NCBI RefSeq assembly: GCF_034321785.1
Contig: NZ_JAXLPB010000001.1
Location: 496,001 to 560,000, forward strand
Source: Fulvimarina uroteuthidis
GTDB taxonomy: Bacteria > Pseudomonadota > Alphaproteobacteria > Rhizobiales > Rhizobiaceae
Reading direction: 5' to 3'
DNA: 64,000 bases
A program made the position numbers and the translations under genes. Each line of letters opens with the position of its first letter. Positions within the stretch are counted from its first letter, which is position 1. The notes below the pieces were generated by a model, which was not told where the DNA came from, did not search any database, and saw nothing but the letters and a program-made list of their open reading frames with translations. Below are positions 33,923-42,724 of this stretch, piece after piece.

Positions 33923-34957
33923 CTACCGCTCGGTGAGCTTGAACTCGATGCGGCGGTTGCGGCGGCGGACCTCCGGTGTCGAGCCCTCTTCGATGGGCTG
34001 GAACTGGCCGAAGCCTGTGGCGGCGAGATGTTCCGCCGGAACGCCTTGGCTCACCAGATATTTGACGACGGCGCTCGCGCGCGAGACCGACAACTCCCAA
34101 TTGTCCGCGAACGAGCCCGTCCCGGACAGGGGAACATTGTCGGTGTGGCCGTCGACGCGTACGATCCAGTTGATGTCGGAGGGGATTTCGGCGGCAAGCT
34201 CCTTGATCGCGGCCGCCATCTGGTCGAGTTCGCCGGTCCCCGCATTTTGCAGGTTCGCGCTTCCGGATGGAAACAGCACTTCGGACTGGAAGACGAACCG
34301 GTCGCCGACGATCCTCACATTCTCGCGGTCGGCGAGAATCTCGCGCAGGCGCCCGAAAAAGTCCGAGCGATAGCGGTTCAGCTCTTGGACGCGCTGGGCG
34401 AGCGCGACGTTGAGGCGGCTTCCGAGATCGGCGATCTTGGTCTGGCTTTCCCGGTCGCGGCTCTCGGAGGCCTCCAGCGCCGATTCGAGCGCGGAGATCT
34501 GCTGGCGCAGCGCCGAGAGCTGCTGGTTGAGAAGCTCGACCTGGGATCTGGCTCGCTGCGAGATGGATTCCTCGTCCGCAAGGCTTTCGGTCAGGGCGCC
34601 GATCGCCGCGCTCTGCGCCGCCGCGTTGCCGCCATTGGATTCCAGGGCCGCCTGAAGCCGGGATCGATCCTCCTCCAGCGCACCGAGCGAGGCGCGCAGG
34701 GACGCGATCTGGTCCTCGCTGTCCTGCGCGTTGGACTGCTCGAGGGCGAGGAGCTGGGTGAGTTCGGCGATCTGCCCGTTCAGCCGGTCGAGCACGGCGT
34801 CCTTGCCGGAAATCTCGCGGCTGAGAAGAAACTGCGCGAGGACGAAGACCGACAGGAGAAACATGATGGCCAGAAGCAACGTCGACAGCGCGTCGACGAA
34901 GCCCGGCCAGTAATCGGCATTCCCGCCGCCGCCACGCCTGTTGCGGGAAAGCGCCAT
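33923..34957 (-). CDS. OmpA/MotB-like peptidoglycan-binding protein with coiled coil
   Basis: This 344-residue protein has one N-terminal transmembrane helix (ALSTLLLAIMFLLSVFVLAQFLL) preceded by GFVDALST, like MotB/TolR-type channel partners that carry an aspartate near the helix. A long coiled coil (about residues 50-195, rich in Leu, Gln, Ala and Glu) leads to a C-terminal OmpA domain (VRVDGHTDNVPL, NWELSVSRASAVVKYLV and RRRNRRIEFKLTE). It is encoded 3 bases after the MotA/TolQ-like gene. No flagellar gene is nearby. The pair should form a proton-driven, wall-anchored complex whose job is unknown. Confidence 0.85.
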   Translation of the reverse strand: MALSRNRRGGGGNADYWPGFVDALSTLLLAIMFLLSVFVLAQFLLSREISGKDAVLDRLNGQIAELTQLLALEQSNAQDSEDQIASLRASLGALEEDRSRLQAALESNGGNAAAQSAAIGALTESLADEESISQRARSQVELLNQQLSALRQQISALESALEASESRDRESQTKIADLGSRLNVALAQRVQELNRYRSDFFGRLREILADRENVRIVGDRFVFQSEVLFPSGSANLQNAGTGELDQMAAAIKELAAEIPSDINWIVRVDGHTDNVPLSGTGSFADNWELSVSRASAVVKYLVSQGVPAEHLAATGFGQFQPIEEGSTPEVRRRNRRIEFKLTER

Positions 34958-34960
34958 GGG

Positions 34961-36007
34961 TCAGTCCTCCCGCGGGGCGAGCGTGCCGCTGCGCGATAGC
35001 CGATCGAGAACCTGACGCAGCTGGCGCTGCTCGTCGGCCTGGGTCTCGACGAAATCGCGCATGATCTGCTGCTCGGAGCGCATGTGCTGCACGAGGCCCT
35101 GAATGCTCTCGGCCAGATTGGCCATGGCCGCGCTCGTCTTCGGCGAGGAGGCCTGGTCCTGGATCAGCCGGTCGAGCCGCTCGGTCAGACGCCTGAACTC
35201 CTCCGTGCCGCTCGCCGCGACCGGCGCGCCCGCCGTGGGCGGCAGCACCATGTCCGAGCCGACGTCGGTGACGGAGGAAAGCCAGTTCTCGAGTTCGGTG
35301 TAGAAGCGGTTCTGCGCCCTGCCGATCTGGAGGTCGAGAAAGCCGAGCACCAGCGATCCCGACAGGCCGAACAGGGAGGAGGAAAACGCGGTGCCCATGC
35401 CGGCGAGCGGCGCGGCAAGCCCGGCCTTGAGCGAATCGAGCACGCCCGCCGCATCGCCGCCGGTCGGATCGAGACCCTGGATGGTGGCGCCGATCGAGCC
35501 GATGGTGCGCAACAGGCCCCAGAACGTTCCAAGCAGGCCGAGAAAGATCAGGAGACCGATGAGGTAGCGGGCGATGTCGCGGGTTTCGTCGAGCCGCGTC
35601 GCGATCGAATCGAGGATCGAGCGCATGGAGGTGGTCGAAAGGGAGATCGTGCGGCGCGAACCGATCAGCGCCCGCATGGGCGCCAGCAACACCGGATCCT
35701 TCATCGCGCCGAAATTCTTGTCGCCGTCGCGGTAAGCGTTGACCCAGCGCACCTCGCGCGAGAGCCGCCAGACCTGGAGGAGCGCCAGAACGACACCGAC
35801 GCCGAGCACCCCCACGATCAGTCCGTTGAGGCCCGGATTGGTCGCGAACGCCTGTGCGACCTGCCGGCCGAGGATGAGCACCACGAACCCGACCAGGGCC
35901 AGGAAGACGAGCATCGACCACAGGAACACCATCGGGCTGGAGAGCCGCGTCGGATCGTAGGCCCTCGGTCGTGCGTCCGTCTCGGTCTTCGACTTGAAGA
36001 ACTTCAT
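34961..36007 (-). CDS. MotA/TolQ/ExbB-type proton-channel family protein
   Basis: This 348-residue inner-membrane protein has two N-terminal hydrophobic segments (MVFLWSMLVFLALVGFVVLIL and GLIVGVLGVGVVLALLQVW). A conserved channel core follows (ARYLIGLLIFLGLLGTFWGLL and LAAPLAGMGTAFSSSLFGLSGSLVLGF, quoted in parts). The first core segment is the typical MotA/TolQ 'LGLLGTFWG' motif. The C-terminal helical tail is long. It is co-transcribed with the OmpA-like gene and separate from any fli, flh or tol gene. Confidence 0.85.
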   Translation of the reverse strand: MKFFKSKTETDARPRAYDPTRLSSPMVFLWSMLVFLALVGFVVLILGRQVAQAFATNPGLNGLIVGVLGVGVVLALLQVWRLSREVRWVNAYRDGDKNFGAMKDPVLLAPMRALIGSRRTISLSTTSMRSILDSIATRLDETRDIARYLIGLLIFLGLLGTFWGLLRTIGSIGATIQGLDPTGGDAAGVLDSLKAGLAAPLAGMGTAFSSSLFGLSGSLVLGFLDLQIGRAQNRFYTELENWLSSVTDVGSDMVLPPTAGAPVAASGTEEFRRLTERLDRLIQDQASSPKTSAAMANLAESIQGLVQHMRSEQQIMRDFVETQADEQRQLRQVLDRLSRSGTLAPRED

Positions 36008-36193
36008 CCTGCCCCGCTGATTTGCCGTCTACGCCGTCTCCATGAGCGTCCGAACGATTTCCGGATTTTCGAAACACGAAGGACGTGCGGCATCGTCATG
36101 CCCCCGACAATAGGCAATTGCGCCGGCATTTGAAACCGCCGGCCCGCCCCGGACGCCTGCCCCGCCCGATTCTCGCAAGCCTGGCGAAAGTCA

Positions 36194-37057
36194 TCATGCC
36201 GCGCTGTTCGGATCGACCTCGCCGGTCTCGCGGGACTCGCCTGCCCTACGCGCCGCCTGGCGCTTGCCGGACGCCTGTTTCAACTGGCCGATCAGGAGCT
36301 TGTGGATAAATTCGTTGCCGCAGGCGATATCGCCGCGAATATGGTCGAATGCCTCGCCCTCGAGCCCGGTGACGAAGCCGCCGGCTTCCTTCACCAGCAA
36401 GGAGCCGGCCGCCAGATCCCATGGCTTCAGCGTCCGTTCCCAGAAACCGTCGAGACGGCCCGCCGCCACGAAGGCAAGGTCGAGCGAGGCGGCGCCATAG
36501 CGCCGGATGCCCGCGCTTTCGCCCATCAGCTGGCGCAGTTCGTAGAGAAAGCCGGGATGGTCGCCTATTCCCAGGAACGGGATGCCGGTGCCGAAGAGCG
36601 CCTCGGGCAGGCTCTTTCGCGCGGCGACGCGAATGCGTCGATCGTTCAGATAGGCCCCACCGCCCTTTTCGGCCGTGTACATCTCGTCGAGCGCCGGATT
36701 GAAGACCACGGCCGCGACGATCTCGCCGTCGCGCTCCAGCGCGATCGAGACCGCGAACATGGGCAGGCCATGCAGGAAGTTCGTCGTGCCGTCGAGCGGA
36801 TCGACGATCCAGCGATGCTGCGGGTCGCGGCCCTCGACCGCGCCGCGCTCCTCCATCAGGAAGCCCCAGTCGGGCCGCACCCTGGAAAGCTCCTTGAAGA
36901 CGACGTCTTCCGCCTTGCGGTCCGCCGACGAGACGAAATCCGCCGGACCCTTCATCGACACCTGCAGATGCTGAACCTCGCCGAAATCACGAACGAGCCC
37001 GCGGCCCGCCTTGGTCGCGGCCTGGGACATGACGTTGAGTAGCGCGGAACGGGCCAT
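36194..37057 (-). CDS. suhB: Inositol monophosphatase family protein
   Basis: This 287-residue Mg-dependent sugar phosphatase is of the SuhB type. The metal-binding residues lie in GFLMEERG (Glu), WIVDPLDGTTNFLHG (two Asp) and KPWDLAAGSLLVKEAGG (Asp). The N-terminal KGPADFVSSADRKAEDVV is typical. SuhB hydrolyses inositol-1-phosphate and in E. coli also assists rRNA transcription. The C-terminus adds about 25 charged residues. It lies between efp and the MotA/OmpA pair. Confidence 0.93.
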   Translation of the reverse strand: MARSALLNVMSQAATKAGRGLVRDFGEVQHLQVSMKGPADFVSSADRKAEDVVFKELSRVRPDWGFLMEERGAVEGRDPQHRWIVDPLDGTTNFLHGLPMFAVSIALERDGEIVAAVVFNPALDEMYTAEKGGGAYLNDRRIRVAARKSLPEALFGTGIPFLGIGDHPGFLYELRQLMGESAGIRRYGAASLDLAFVAAGRLDGFWERTLKPWDLAAGSLLVKEAGGFVTGLEGEAFDHIRGDIACGNEFIHKLLIGQLKQASGKRQAARRAGESRETGEVDPNSAA

Positions 37058-37173
37058 GGGATTCCTGTCTGTATCGAAGGCGAAGGCACGCCTGTCGGCG
37101 TCCCTTCGAGAAAGAAGACGGGCGCAGCGCGATGAGATCGCCGCCGTCCGTCGAGAAGTGGAACGCCGCGATC

Positions 37174-37737
37174 CTATTCGGCGCGGCGCAGATAGGTGAT
37201 CTCGTTGGTGTCCACCAGGATCCGCTCGCCGGCGGAGATGAAGGGAGGCACCATGACGCGCACGCCGTTCTCCATGAGGGCGGGCTTGTAGGACGAGGTC
37301 GCGGTCTGGCCCTTGACGACCGGATCGGCCTCGGTGATCTCGAGCACGACCTGGTCGGGAAGCTGGATGCCGATCGCCTTTTCCTCGTAGAGCTCGACCG
37401 TGACCGTCATGCCGTCCTGAAGAAATGCGGCGCGATCGCCGACGAAATCCTTCATCAGTTCGAGCTGCTCATAGGTTTCGGAATCCATGAAGACCAGCAT
37501 TTCGCCTTCGGCATAGAGGAACTGGTATTCCTTCTGCTCGAGGCGGACCTTCTCGACCGTCTCGGCGGCGCGGAAACGCTCGTTGAGCTTCGTGCCGTCG
37601 ATCAGGTTCTTCAGCTCCACCTGTGCGAAGGCGCCGCCCTTGCCCGGCTTGACGTGCTGGGTCTTGACGGCGGCCCACAGGCCACCCTTGTGCTCGATGA
37701 CGTTGCCGGCGCGGATTTCGTTTCCGTTGATCTTCAT
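37174..37737 (-). CDS. efp: Elongation factor P
   Basis: This 187-residue translation factor rescues ribosomes stalled at consecutive prolines. The KOW-like N-terminal domain carries the lysine in VKPGKGGAFAQVELKNL, which is post-translationally modified in many bacteria. The two OB domains follow, ending VRVMVPPFISAGERILVDT and YLRRAE. The ATG at 37737 matches family N-termini (MKINGNEIRAGNVIE). It is followed by suhB on the same strand after about 115 bases. Confidence 0.97.
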   Translation of the reverse strand: MKINGNEIRAGNVIEHKGGLWAAVKTQHVKPGKGGAFAQVELKNLIDGTKLNERFRAAETVEKVRLEQKEYQFLYAEGEMLVFMDSETYEQLELMKDFVGDRAAFLQDGMTVTVELYEEKAIGIQLPDQVVLEITEADPVVKGQTATSSYKPALMENGVRVMVPPFISAGERILVDTNEITYLRRAE

Positions 37738-38022
37738 GTCTGTCTCAAAACCATTTCGCTTGGACGACCGGTGGCGCCTGTTTCGTGGATCGCGGCCCGA
37801 TCGGGAAAAATCTCTCGCGGCCAACGGATCGATCCCGTTCGCCACCTTTCGTCCGCTCAACACCACAAATCCGGTTCTGCATCAAGCTGGCCGCCCGATT
37901 TGCAGGACGAACGGATGCGTCGAGGCCCGGCCCGGCGTTGACGCCACCTGCGTGCCTCACGTCACCGAGAGGATCGCGCGGGCGGGGAGAAGGCCCGCCG
38001 CCCGCACCGGCCGAAGCGTTTG

Positions 38023-39084
38023 TCAGCCGGTGCGGAAGCGATTGGCCTCTTCGAGGGCGGCTTTCTGAGCCTCGTCGCTCAGGCCCTTGAAGAAGTCGTC
38101 GAGCACCGGATCGCTGTTGTCGAGACGTTTGGCGATCACCGCCCATTTCGCCGCCTCGGCGATGTCGGGCTTGGTGCCGAGGCCGTCCTTGTAGAGATGG
38201 GCGACACGGTTGATGGCGATCGCATTGCCATCGAGGGCGGCCTTGCGAAGAAAGTCGAACCCCTCCTCCGACCGCTTCGGCCCGCCGCGGCCGTTGAGAA
38301 GCCAGATACCATATTCGATCTCGGCGATGCCGAAGCCGTTGACGGCGGCGCGGCGCAGCCAGTCGCGCGCGTCCGTCTCGCTCTTCTCGATCCCCTGGCC
38401 GGACGCAAGAAGCTGCGACATGGCATATTGGGCGTCGGCGATGCCGGCATTGCCGGCGGAGCGGAAATAGGGAACCGCCGCGGCAAAGCCGCTGGCCGGC
38501 GAGGTCTGCACCAGAAGCTGGGCATAGTTGAATTCGGCGAGCGGCAGCTTGGCGTCGGCCGCCTGCTTCAGGAGTTCGAGCGCGCGGGCCTCGTCCCGGG
38601 CGATGCCGGTGCCCGACAGGAGCAGCATGGCGAAACTGAACTGGGCCGCGGGGTCGCCGCTCTCTGCCGCCGCCTCGAACCAGCGCGCGGCCTGATCGAC
38701 GTCGACGGGAACGCCGAGACCGTTTTCGTAGATCTCGCCGAGCAGGGCCTGGGCGGCCGGGTCGCCGAGCTTGGCGAGCGGCTCGGCGATCTCCATGGCG
38801 CTGAGATAATAGCCGCGCTGGAACGCGGCGTAGGCGCTGGCGCTCGAACCCTGGCGGTTCGCGGCGCCCCGATCCGGGATCGCCGCGCCCGCATTCTCAT
38901 CCTCGCCGGCCTCGGGCGCGAGCGAGGGCCGAAGGTCCGGCACGGGAAGCGTCTGGTCGGGGCGCGCGGCGTCCGGCGTCATCGGCTCGTTCTGCGCAAG
39001 GACCGGCCCGGCCGCCGCGGCGGCGAGAAGTCCCGACAGGAGAGCGGCGCGCGGCGCCCATCGCCCGGCGTCGAACCTGATCAC
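38023..39084 (-). CDS. Exported Sel1-repeat (tetratricopeptide-like) protein
   Basis: This 353-residue periplasmic or secreted protein has a signal peptide (APRAALLSGLLAAAAAGPVLAQ) and then a disordered Pro/Ala segment. Sel1-like repeats follow from about residue 110: GDPAAQALLGEIYENGLG, GDPAAQFSFAMLLLSGTG, GIADAQYAMSQLLASGQG, GFGIAEIEYGIWLLNGRG and GNAIAINRVAHLYKDGLG. Such repeats mediate protein-protein contacts. The start is a GTG at 39084, which overlaps the stop of the upstream thiE-like gene (GTGA), with GGGAAA before it; the frame stays open further upstream only inside thiE. Confidence 0.85.
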   Translation of the reverse strand: MIRFDAGRWAPRAALLSGLLAAAAAGPVLAQNEPMTPDAARPDQTLPVPDLRPSLAPEAGEDENAGAAIPDRGAANRQGSSASAYAAFQRGYYLSAMEIAEPLAKLGDPAAQALLGEIYENGLGVPVDVDQAARWFEAAAESGDPAAQFSFAMLLLSGTGIARDEARALELLKQAADAKLPLAEFNYAQLLVQTSPASGFAAAVPYFRSAGNAGIADAQYAMSQLLASGQGIEKSETDARDWLRRAAVNGFGIAEIEYGIWLLNGRGGPKRSEEGFDFLRKAALDGNAIAINRVAHLYKDGLGTKPDIAEAAKWAVIAKRLDNSDPVLDDFFKGLSDEAQKAALEEANRFRTG

Positions 39085-39761
39085 GCAGTTTCCCTCATGC
39101 GCGCTTTTTCCTTTTCCCGCTGGAAGCGATCCTCCAGAATGGCGTTCACCTCGGCCACCCGATCGGCTTCCCGCCCGGGCTCGTCGAAGATGGCCGAGGA
39201 CAGCGCGATGAACTCCGCTCCGGTCTCCGCGACGATCTCGACGGCCTCGATCGCGTTCGAACCGAGCGCGATGCAGGGCAGTTCCACCATGTCCGCCCAC
39301 CATTCGGCCATGGCGAGGGTCTTGGGATGCGGCTCGGGGACGTTGTCCTGACCGAGGCGCCCGAAGAAGAGGTAATCCGGCAAGGCCTCGCCCGCGACGA
39401 GGGCTTCGTGGCGTGTCTTGAAGCCGGAAGCGCCGATGATCATGCGCGGCGCATGGGCCTCGATCGCCTCGCGCAGCGCGTCGATCTTGCCGGCCGTCAG
39501 ATGAACGCCGTCGGCGCGGACACGCCCCGCGCATTGTGTATCGTCGACGACGAGCGCCGCCGCGCCCGCCTCCTGCGCGAGCCTGACGAGCGGTTCGGCA
39601 TAGTCCTGGAACGCTGCATGCTCGCGGCCCGCCGGATCGATCAGGACGGAGGCGACGTCCCCGCCCGACAGGGCGCGGCCCAGAGCCGTTGCGGCCGTGT
39701 CGTCGGCGAGGCAGGAGGTCAGGAGGACCAGGCGCTGGCGGATGGGATCGTCGGAGGTCAT
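39081..39761 (-). CDS. thiE: Thiamine phosphate synthase-like protein
   Basis: This 226-residue TIM-barrel protein is of the ThiE family, which joins the thiazole and pyrimidine moieties of thiamine. Recognisable elements are ALVVDDTQCAGRVRADGVHL (the usual site of the N-D-R and GADGVHLGQ segments), IIGASGFKTRHEAL, PDYLFFGRLG (in place of the usual Y-V-G-x-G-P-I-F) and the C-terminal GAEFIALSSAIF. Several catalytic-site signatures differ from the canonical enzyme, so activity is uncertain. It is translationally coupled to the Sel1-repeat gene, and no other thi gene or TPP riboswitch is visible nearby. Confidence 0.75.
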   Translation of the reverse strand: MTSDDPIRQRLVLLTSCLADDTAATALGRALSGGDVASVLIDPAGREHAAFQDYAEPLVRLAQEAGAAALVVDDTQCAGRVRADGVHLTAGKIDALREAIEAHAPRMIIGASGFKTRHEALVAGEALPDYLFFGRLGQDNVPEPHPKTLAMAEWWADMVELPCIALGSNAIEAVEIVAETGAEFIALSSAIFDEPGREADRVAEVNAILEDRFQREKEKARMRETA

Positions 39762-39917
39762 GGGAGGGTCTGTCCTGATGAAGATGTCACGCTGTCGCCA
39801 CGCTTAGGCCCATCACAGTGTGATGAAAACCATGGCAGTTCAAGATCGGTCCGGATCCGTCCCGATTTTCCCGCCGGTCCGGGCAAACAGCCGTGCGGCG
39901 GCGACGAACCGTCCGGA

Positions 39918-41099
39918 TCAATCGCCGGTGTCGGCCTCGGCGAGATCGGACAGCAGGATCTCGACCTCCGCATCCTCTCCGGCCTTGACCGTGAACGTCC
40001 GCTGATACGTCGTGTCGCGGTTGCGCGCGATCGCCGTGTAGTCGCCCTCGTTCAGCACCATCGAGGCGAAGGCGCCCGCGCTCTTGCGCAGAATGTCGCC
40101 GGACGTGCTGGCGATCGTCCATGCGGTGCCGGCGATCGCCTCTCCCCCCTTCTCGCGCACGAGCTTCAGGGTCTGCTGGGACGCGTGGTGCTGAAGCGTC
40201 GCTTCCGTCAGCTTGCCGGCTTCCACTTTGATGTCGCCCTGGGTCTGGGCGTTCACCGACCCGTAGGTCGAGACGACGTGGTAGAGCCCGGCATTGAGGC
40301 GCACCGTCTCTCCCGCCGCAACGCCGCTCGCGATCAGTTCGCGGTCGCTTTCCAGCTCCGGGTCCGAATAGATATCGAATCGGAGACGCGATTTCGGAAC
40401 CTCGGCTCCGTCCGCGGACGCGGTCGCGTTGAGCTTCAGACCGCCGGCACCCAGAACGATGACCTCCTTCGCGCTCACCCCGGAAAAGTCGATCCGCTTG
40501 ACGATCCCGGCCCGTCCGAAGATCGCGTGGACGATGTAGGCGCCGGGCGGCACGTCGAAGCTGGGCTGCGCCTCCTTCGACGTCGCGATCAGCGCGGAGC
40601 GCCCGTCGAGTTGCGGGACGGCGGAAAACAGACGCCAGACCAGCCCGTTCGGTACGGGTTCGCCGTCGTCGACCAGCCGCGCCTCGAGAACCAGCTCGGC
40701 GTTCGGCCGGAAGGCCTTGGGCTCGACGTTGAGTTGCGGGGCGTAGGCGGGAAGGTTCGGCAGGTCGAGCGCGGAGGTGCCGCGCGGGCTCGCTCGCTCC
40801 GGCAGTGCGATCGGGTCGAAGGTTTTCAGGGACCGGTTCTGCGGCACGCCCACATCGGCCGCATCCGGCAGGAGTTCGATGGCCGAGGGCGAGACATAGA
40901 CGTTCGGACCCGGCTTCTCGTCGCCGCCGAAGAGCCCTTCCAGACCCCCGAAGCCGCCACCACCGAACAGACCGCCGCCGCCTTTGCCGGCATCCTGCGC
41001 AAGCGCCGGCCCGAGGGCGACGCCCAGGGCGAGCAGCGCCATGCCGAGGAAGCTTGCGGCGGCGCGAACGAAGGCGCCAGGACGCGACACGATACTCAT
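39918..41099 (-). CDS. Exported protein with Gly-rich N-terminus and PEGA-like beta repeats
   Basis: This 393-residue protein has a signal peptide (FLGMALLALGVALGPALAQ) followed by a glycine-rich stretch with three GGLF/GGFGG-like elements. About three beta-sandwich repeats can be seen, each ending with a G-x-Y-x-V-x-A line: SFDVPPGAYIVHAIFGRAG, LNAGLYHVVSTYGSVN and LNEGDYTAIARNRD, each followed by a strand such as FTVKAGEDAEVEILL. They resemble PEGA or carboxypeptidase-regulatory-like domains. I do not recognise a named family. GGGGG precedes the ATG at 41099. The role is unknown, possibly envelope structural. Confidence 0.65.
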   Translation of the reverse strand: MSIVSRPGAFVRAAASFLGMALLALGVALGPALAQDAGKGGGGLFGGGGFGGLEGLFGGDEKPGPNVYVSPSAIELLPDAADVGVPQNRSLKTFDPIALPERASPRGTSALDLPNLPAYAPQLNVEPKAFRPNAELVLEARLVDDGEPVPNGLVWRLFSAVPQLDGRSALIATSKEAQPSFDVPPGAYIVHAIFGRAGIVKRIDFSGVSAKEVIVLGAGGLKLNATASADGAEVPKSRLRFDIYSDPELESDRELIASGVAAGETVRLNAGLYHVVSTYGSVNAQTQGDIKVEAGKLTEATLQHHASQQTLKLVREKGGEAIAGTAWTIASTSGDILRKSAGAFASMVLNEGDYTAIARNRDTTYQRTFTVKAGEDAEVEILLSDLAEADTGD

Positions 41100-41274
41100 C
41101 ACTACCCCCTTACGCTCGAACGGCACGCGAATCGGACGATCGACCTCGTCGTGCGGAACCCTTGGCGCGCGATCATGGCAAAGTCGCGCCGAACCGATCG
41201 CGGCATCGCCTTTGAAACGGACGTCGCGCGCCTTATAGCCTTTTCGTGGACTTCGAGCCACAGGGCGGCGGGCC

Positions 41275-41898
41275 ATGTCCAACGCCCAACCTTCATGTCA
41301 GTCGACCGAAAGACCCGCCGTGCCAGATCTTCTCGCCCACCTTACGACCCGTCGCTCCCTGCCGCTGCCGGCGCTCGTCGAACCCGGCCCCTCGACGGAG
41401 CAACTGAACGACATGCTGACGATCGCGGTGCGGGTTCCCGATCACGGCAAACTTGCGCCCTGGCGATTCATTCTCTTCAGCGGCGATGGAGCGGTGAAGG
41501 CGGGCGCAGCGCTCGGCGCGCTCGTGGCCCGCCGCGAAGGCCCGCTCAGCGAGACGCGCCAGCGCGTCGAGGACACCCGCTTCACCCGCGCGCCGCTCGT
41601 CGTCGCCGTCGTCTCCACGGCCGCCGACCACGTGAAGATCCCGATCTGGGAGCAGCAACTGTCGGCCGGGGCCGTGTGCCTCAACCTCATTCACGGGGCC
41701 AATGCCAAGGGCTTTGCCGCCACATGGCTGACCGAATGGCCCGCCTACGACATCGAGGCGAAAGCGCTCCTCGGCATTGCCCCGCACGAGGCCGTCGCCG
41801 GCTTCATCCATATCGGCACGCCGGGCGAGCCCCCGTCCGAGCGTCCCCGCCCGGCGCTGGCGGATCTCGTCTCGGTCTACGACGGGGGAACGGCCTGA
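41275..41898 (+). CDS. Nitroreductase-family flavoprotein (YdjA-like)
   Basis: This 207-residue FMN-dependent NAD(P)H oxidoreductase is of the small YdjA/TdsD type. The N-terminal LAHLTTRRSLPL carries the FMN-phosphate arginines. VRVPDHGKLAPWRFILF (the P-D-H-G-K-L-x-P-W-R motif) and GFAATWLTEWPAY are diagnostic. The substrate is unknown. Its stop overlaps the start of the next gene (TGATG), so it is coupled to a flavin reductase-like protein. Confidence 0.88.
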   Translation: MSNAQPSCQSTERPAVPDLLAHLTTRRSLPLPALVEPGPSTEQLNDMLTIAVRVPDHGKLAPWRFILFSGDGAVKAGAALGALVARREGPLSETRQRVEDTRFTRAPLVVAVVSTAADHVKIPIWEQQLSAGAVCLNLIHGANAKGFAATWLTEWPAYDIEAKALLGIAPHEAVAGFIHIGTPGEPPSERPRPALADLVSVYDGGTA

Positions 41899-42515
41899 TG
41901 TTCTACCGCACGGACACGAACGATCACGGGCTTGCGCACGATCCGTTCAAGGCGATCGTCTCGCCGCGGCCGATCGGCTGGATCTCGACGCTGTCGGCGG
42001 ACGGCATCGCCAATCTCGCCCCTTACAGCTTCTTCACCGCGATCGGCGATTCGCCCAAGCTGGTCATGGTCTCGTCCTCCGGTCTGAAGGACATGGCGCG
42101 GACCGCGATCGAGACCGGCGAGTTCGTCTGCAACCTGGCGACGCGCGCGCTCGCAAGGCAGGTGGTGCGGACGTCGGCGCAAGCGCCCTCGCATGTCGAC
42201 GAGTTCGAGATGACGGGCCTGACCAAGGCCGACTGCCGCATCGTCAAGGCGCCAAGGGTCGCGGAAAGTCCCGCCGCGCTCGAATGCGTCGTCACCCAGA
42301 GCTTTCATCCCAAAACGCAGGCCGGCCATTCGAACAATCTCGTCATCATCGGCGAAGTCGTCGGCATTCATCTCGACGAGGCGATCCTGAAGGACGGGCG
42401 GATCGACATGGCCCTCGCCGCCCCGCTGGCGCGGCTCGGCTATCTCGATTACTCCGTGTCCGACGAGGTGTTCGCCATTCCCCGGCCCCGCACGCCGGAC
42501 GGAAGCGACATCTGA
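41898..42515 (+). CDS. Flavin reductase-like (FMN-binding split barrel) protein
   Basis: This 205-residue protein is of the flavin reductase-like domain family. FKAIVSPRPIGWISTLSADG and NLAPYSFFTAIGDSPKLVMVS are the FMN-binding N-terminal signature, then GEFVCNLATRALA. C-terminal PLARLGYLDYSV is typical of the DIM6/NTAB subgroup. It is translationally coupled to the nitroreductase gene. It may reduce flavin or act on its own ligand; the partner and substrate are unknown. Confidence 0.88.
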   Translation: MFYRTDTNDHGLAHDPFKAIVSPRPIGWISTLSADGIANLAPYSFFTAIGDSPKLVMVSSSGLKDMARTAIETGEFVCNLATRALARQVVRTSAQAPSHVDEFEMTGLTKADCRIVKAPRVAESPAALECVVTQSFHPKTQAGHSNNLVIIGEVVGIHLDEAILKDGRIDMALAAPLARLGYLDYSVSDEVFAIPRPRTPDGSDI

Positions 42516-42724
42516 CCCGGCGCCCGTCGACGATTTCGGGCGGAACCGCCGGTGTGCCGCAATGCGGGCACGCAGACGCCCGATGCGATCGGCGGCCTGC
42601 CCCACACCATCCCGTGACGGACGGCAGGTTTGATTCAACTTTAACAAACATGGTGAACCGAACCTTAAGGCTTTTGTCCCAGACTGCGTAACCAGAATGG
42701 TCACAGCGTCTGGAGTTTTGCCCG

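Noticed and set aside
33923..36007. A Zorya (ZorAB) anti-phage system
   Set aside because: ZorC/D or ZorE genes are absent and the flanks are housekeeping genes. The pair is kept only as an uncharacterised MotA/OmpA-like operon.
37960..38022. A terminator after the Sel1-repeat gene (GC-rich palindrome near 37980-38010)
   Set aside because: The stem is GC-rich but no T run follows on the minus strand, so I do not report it as a terminator.
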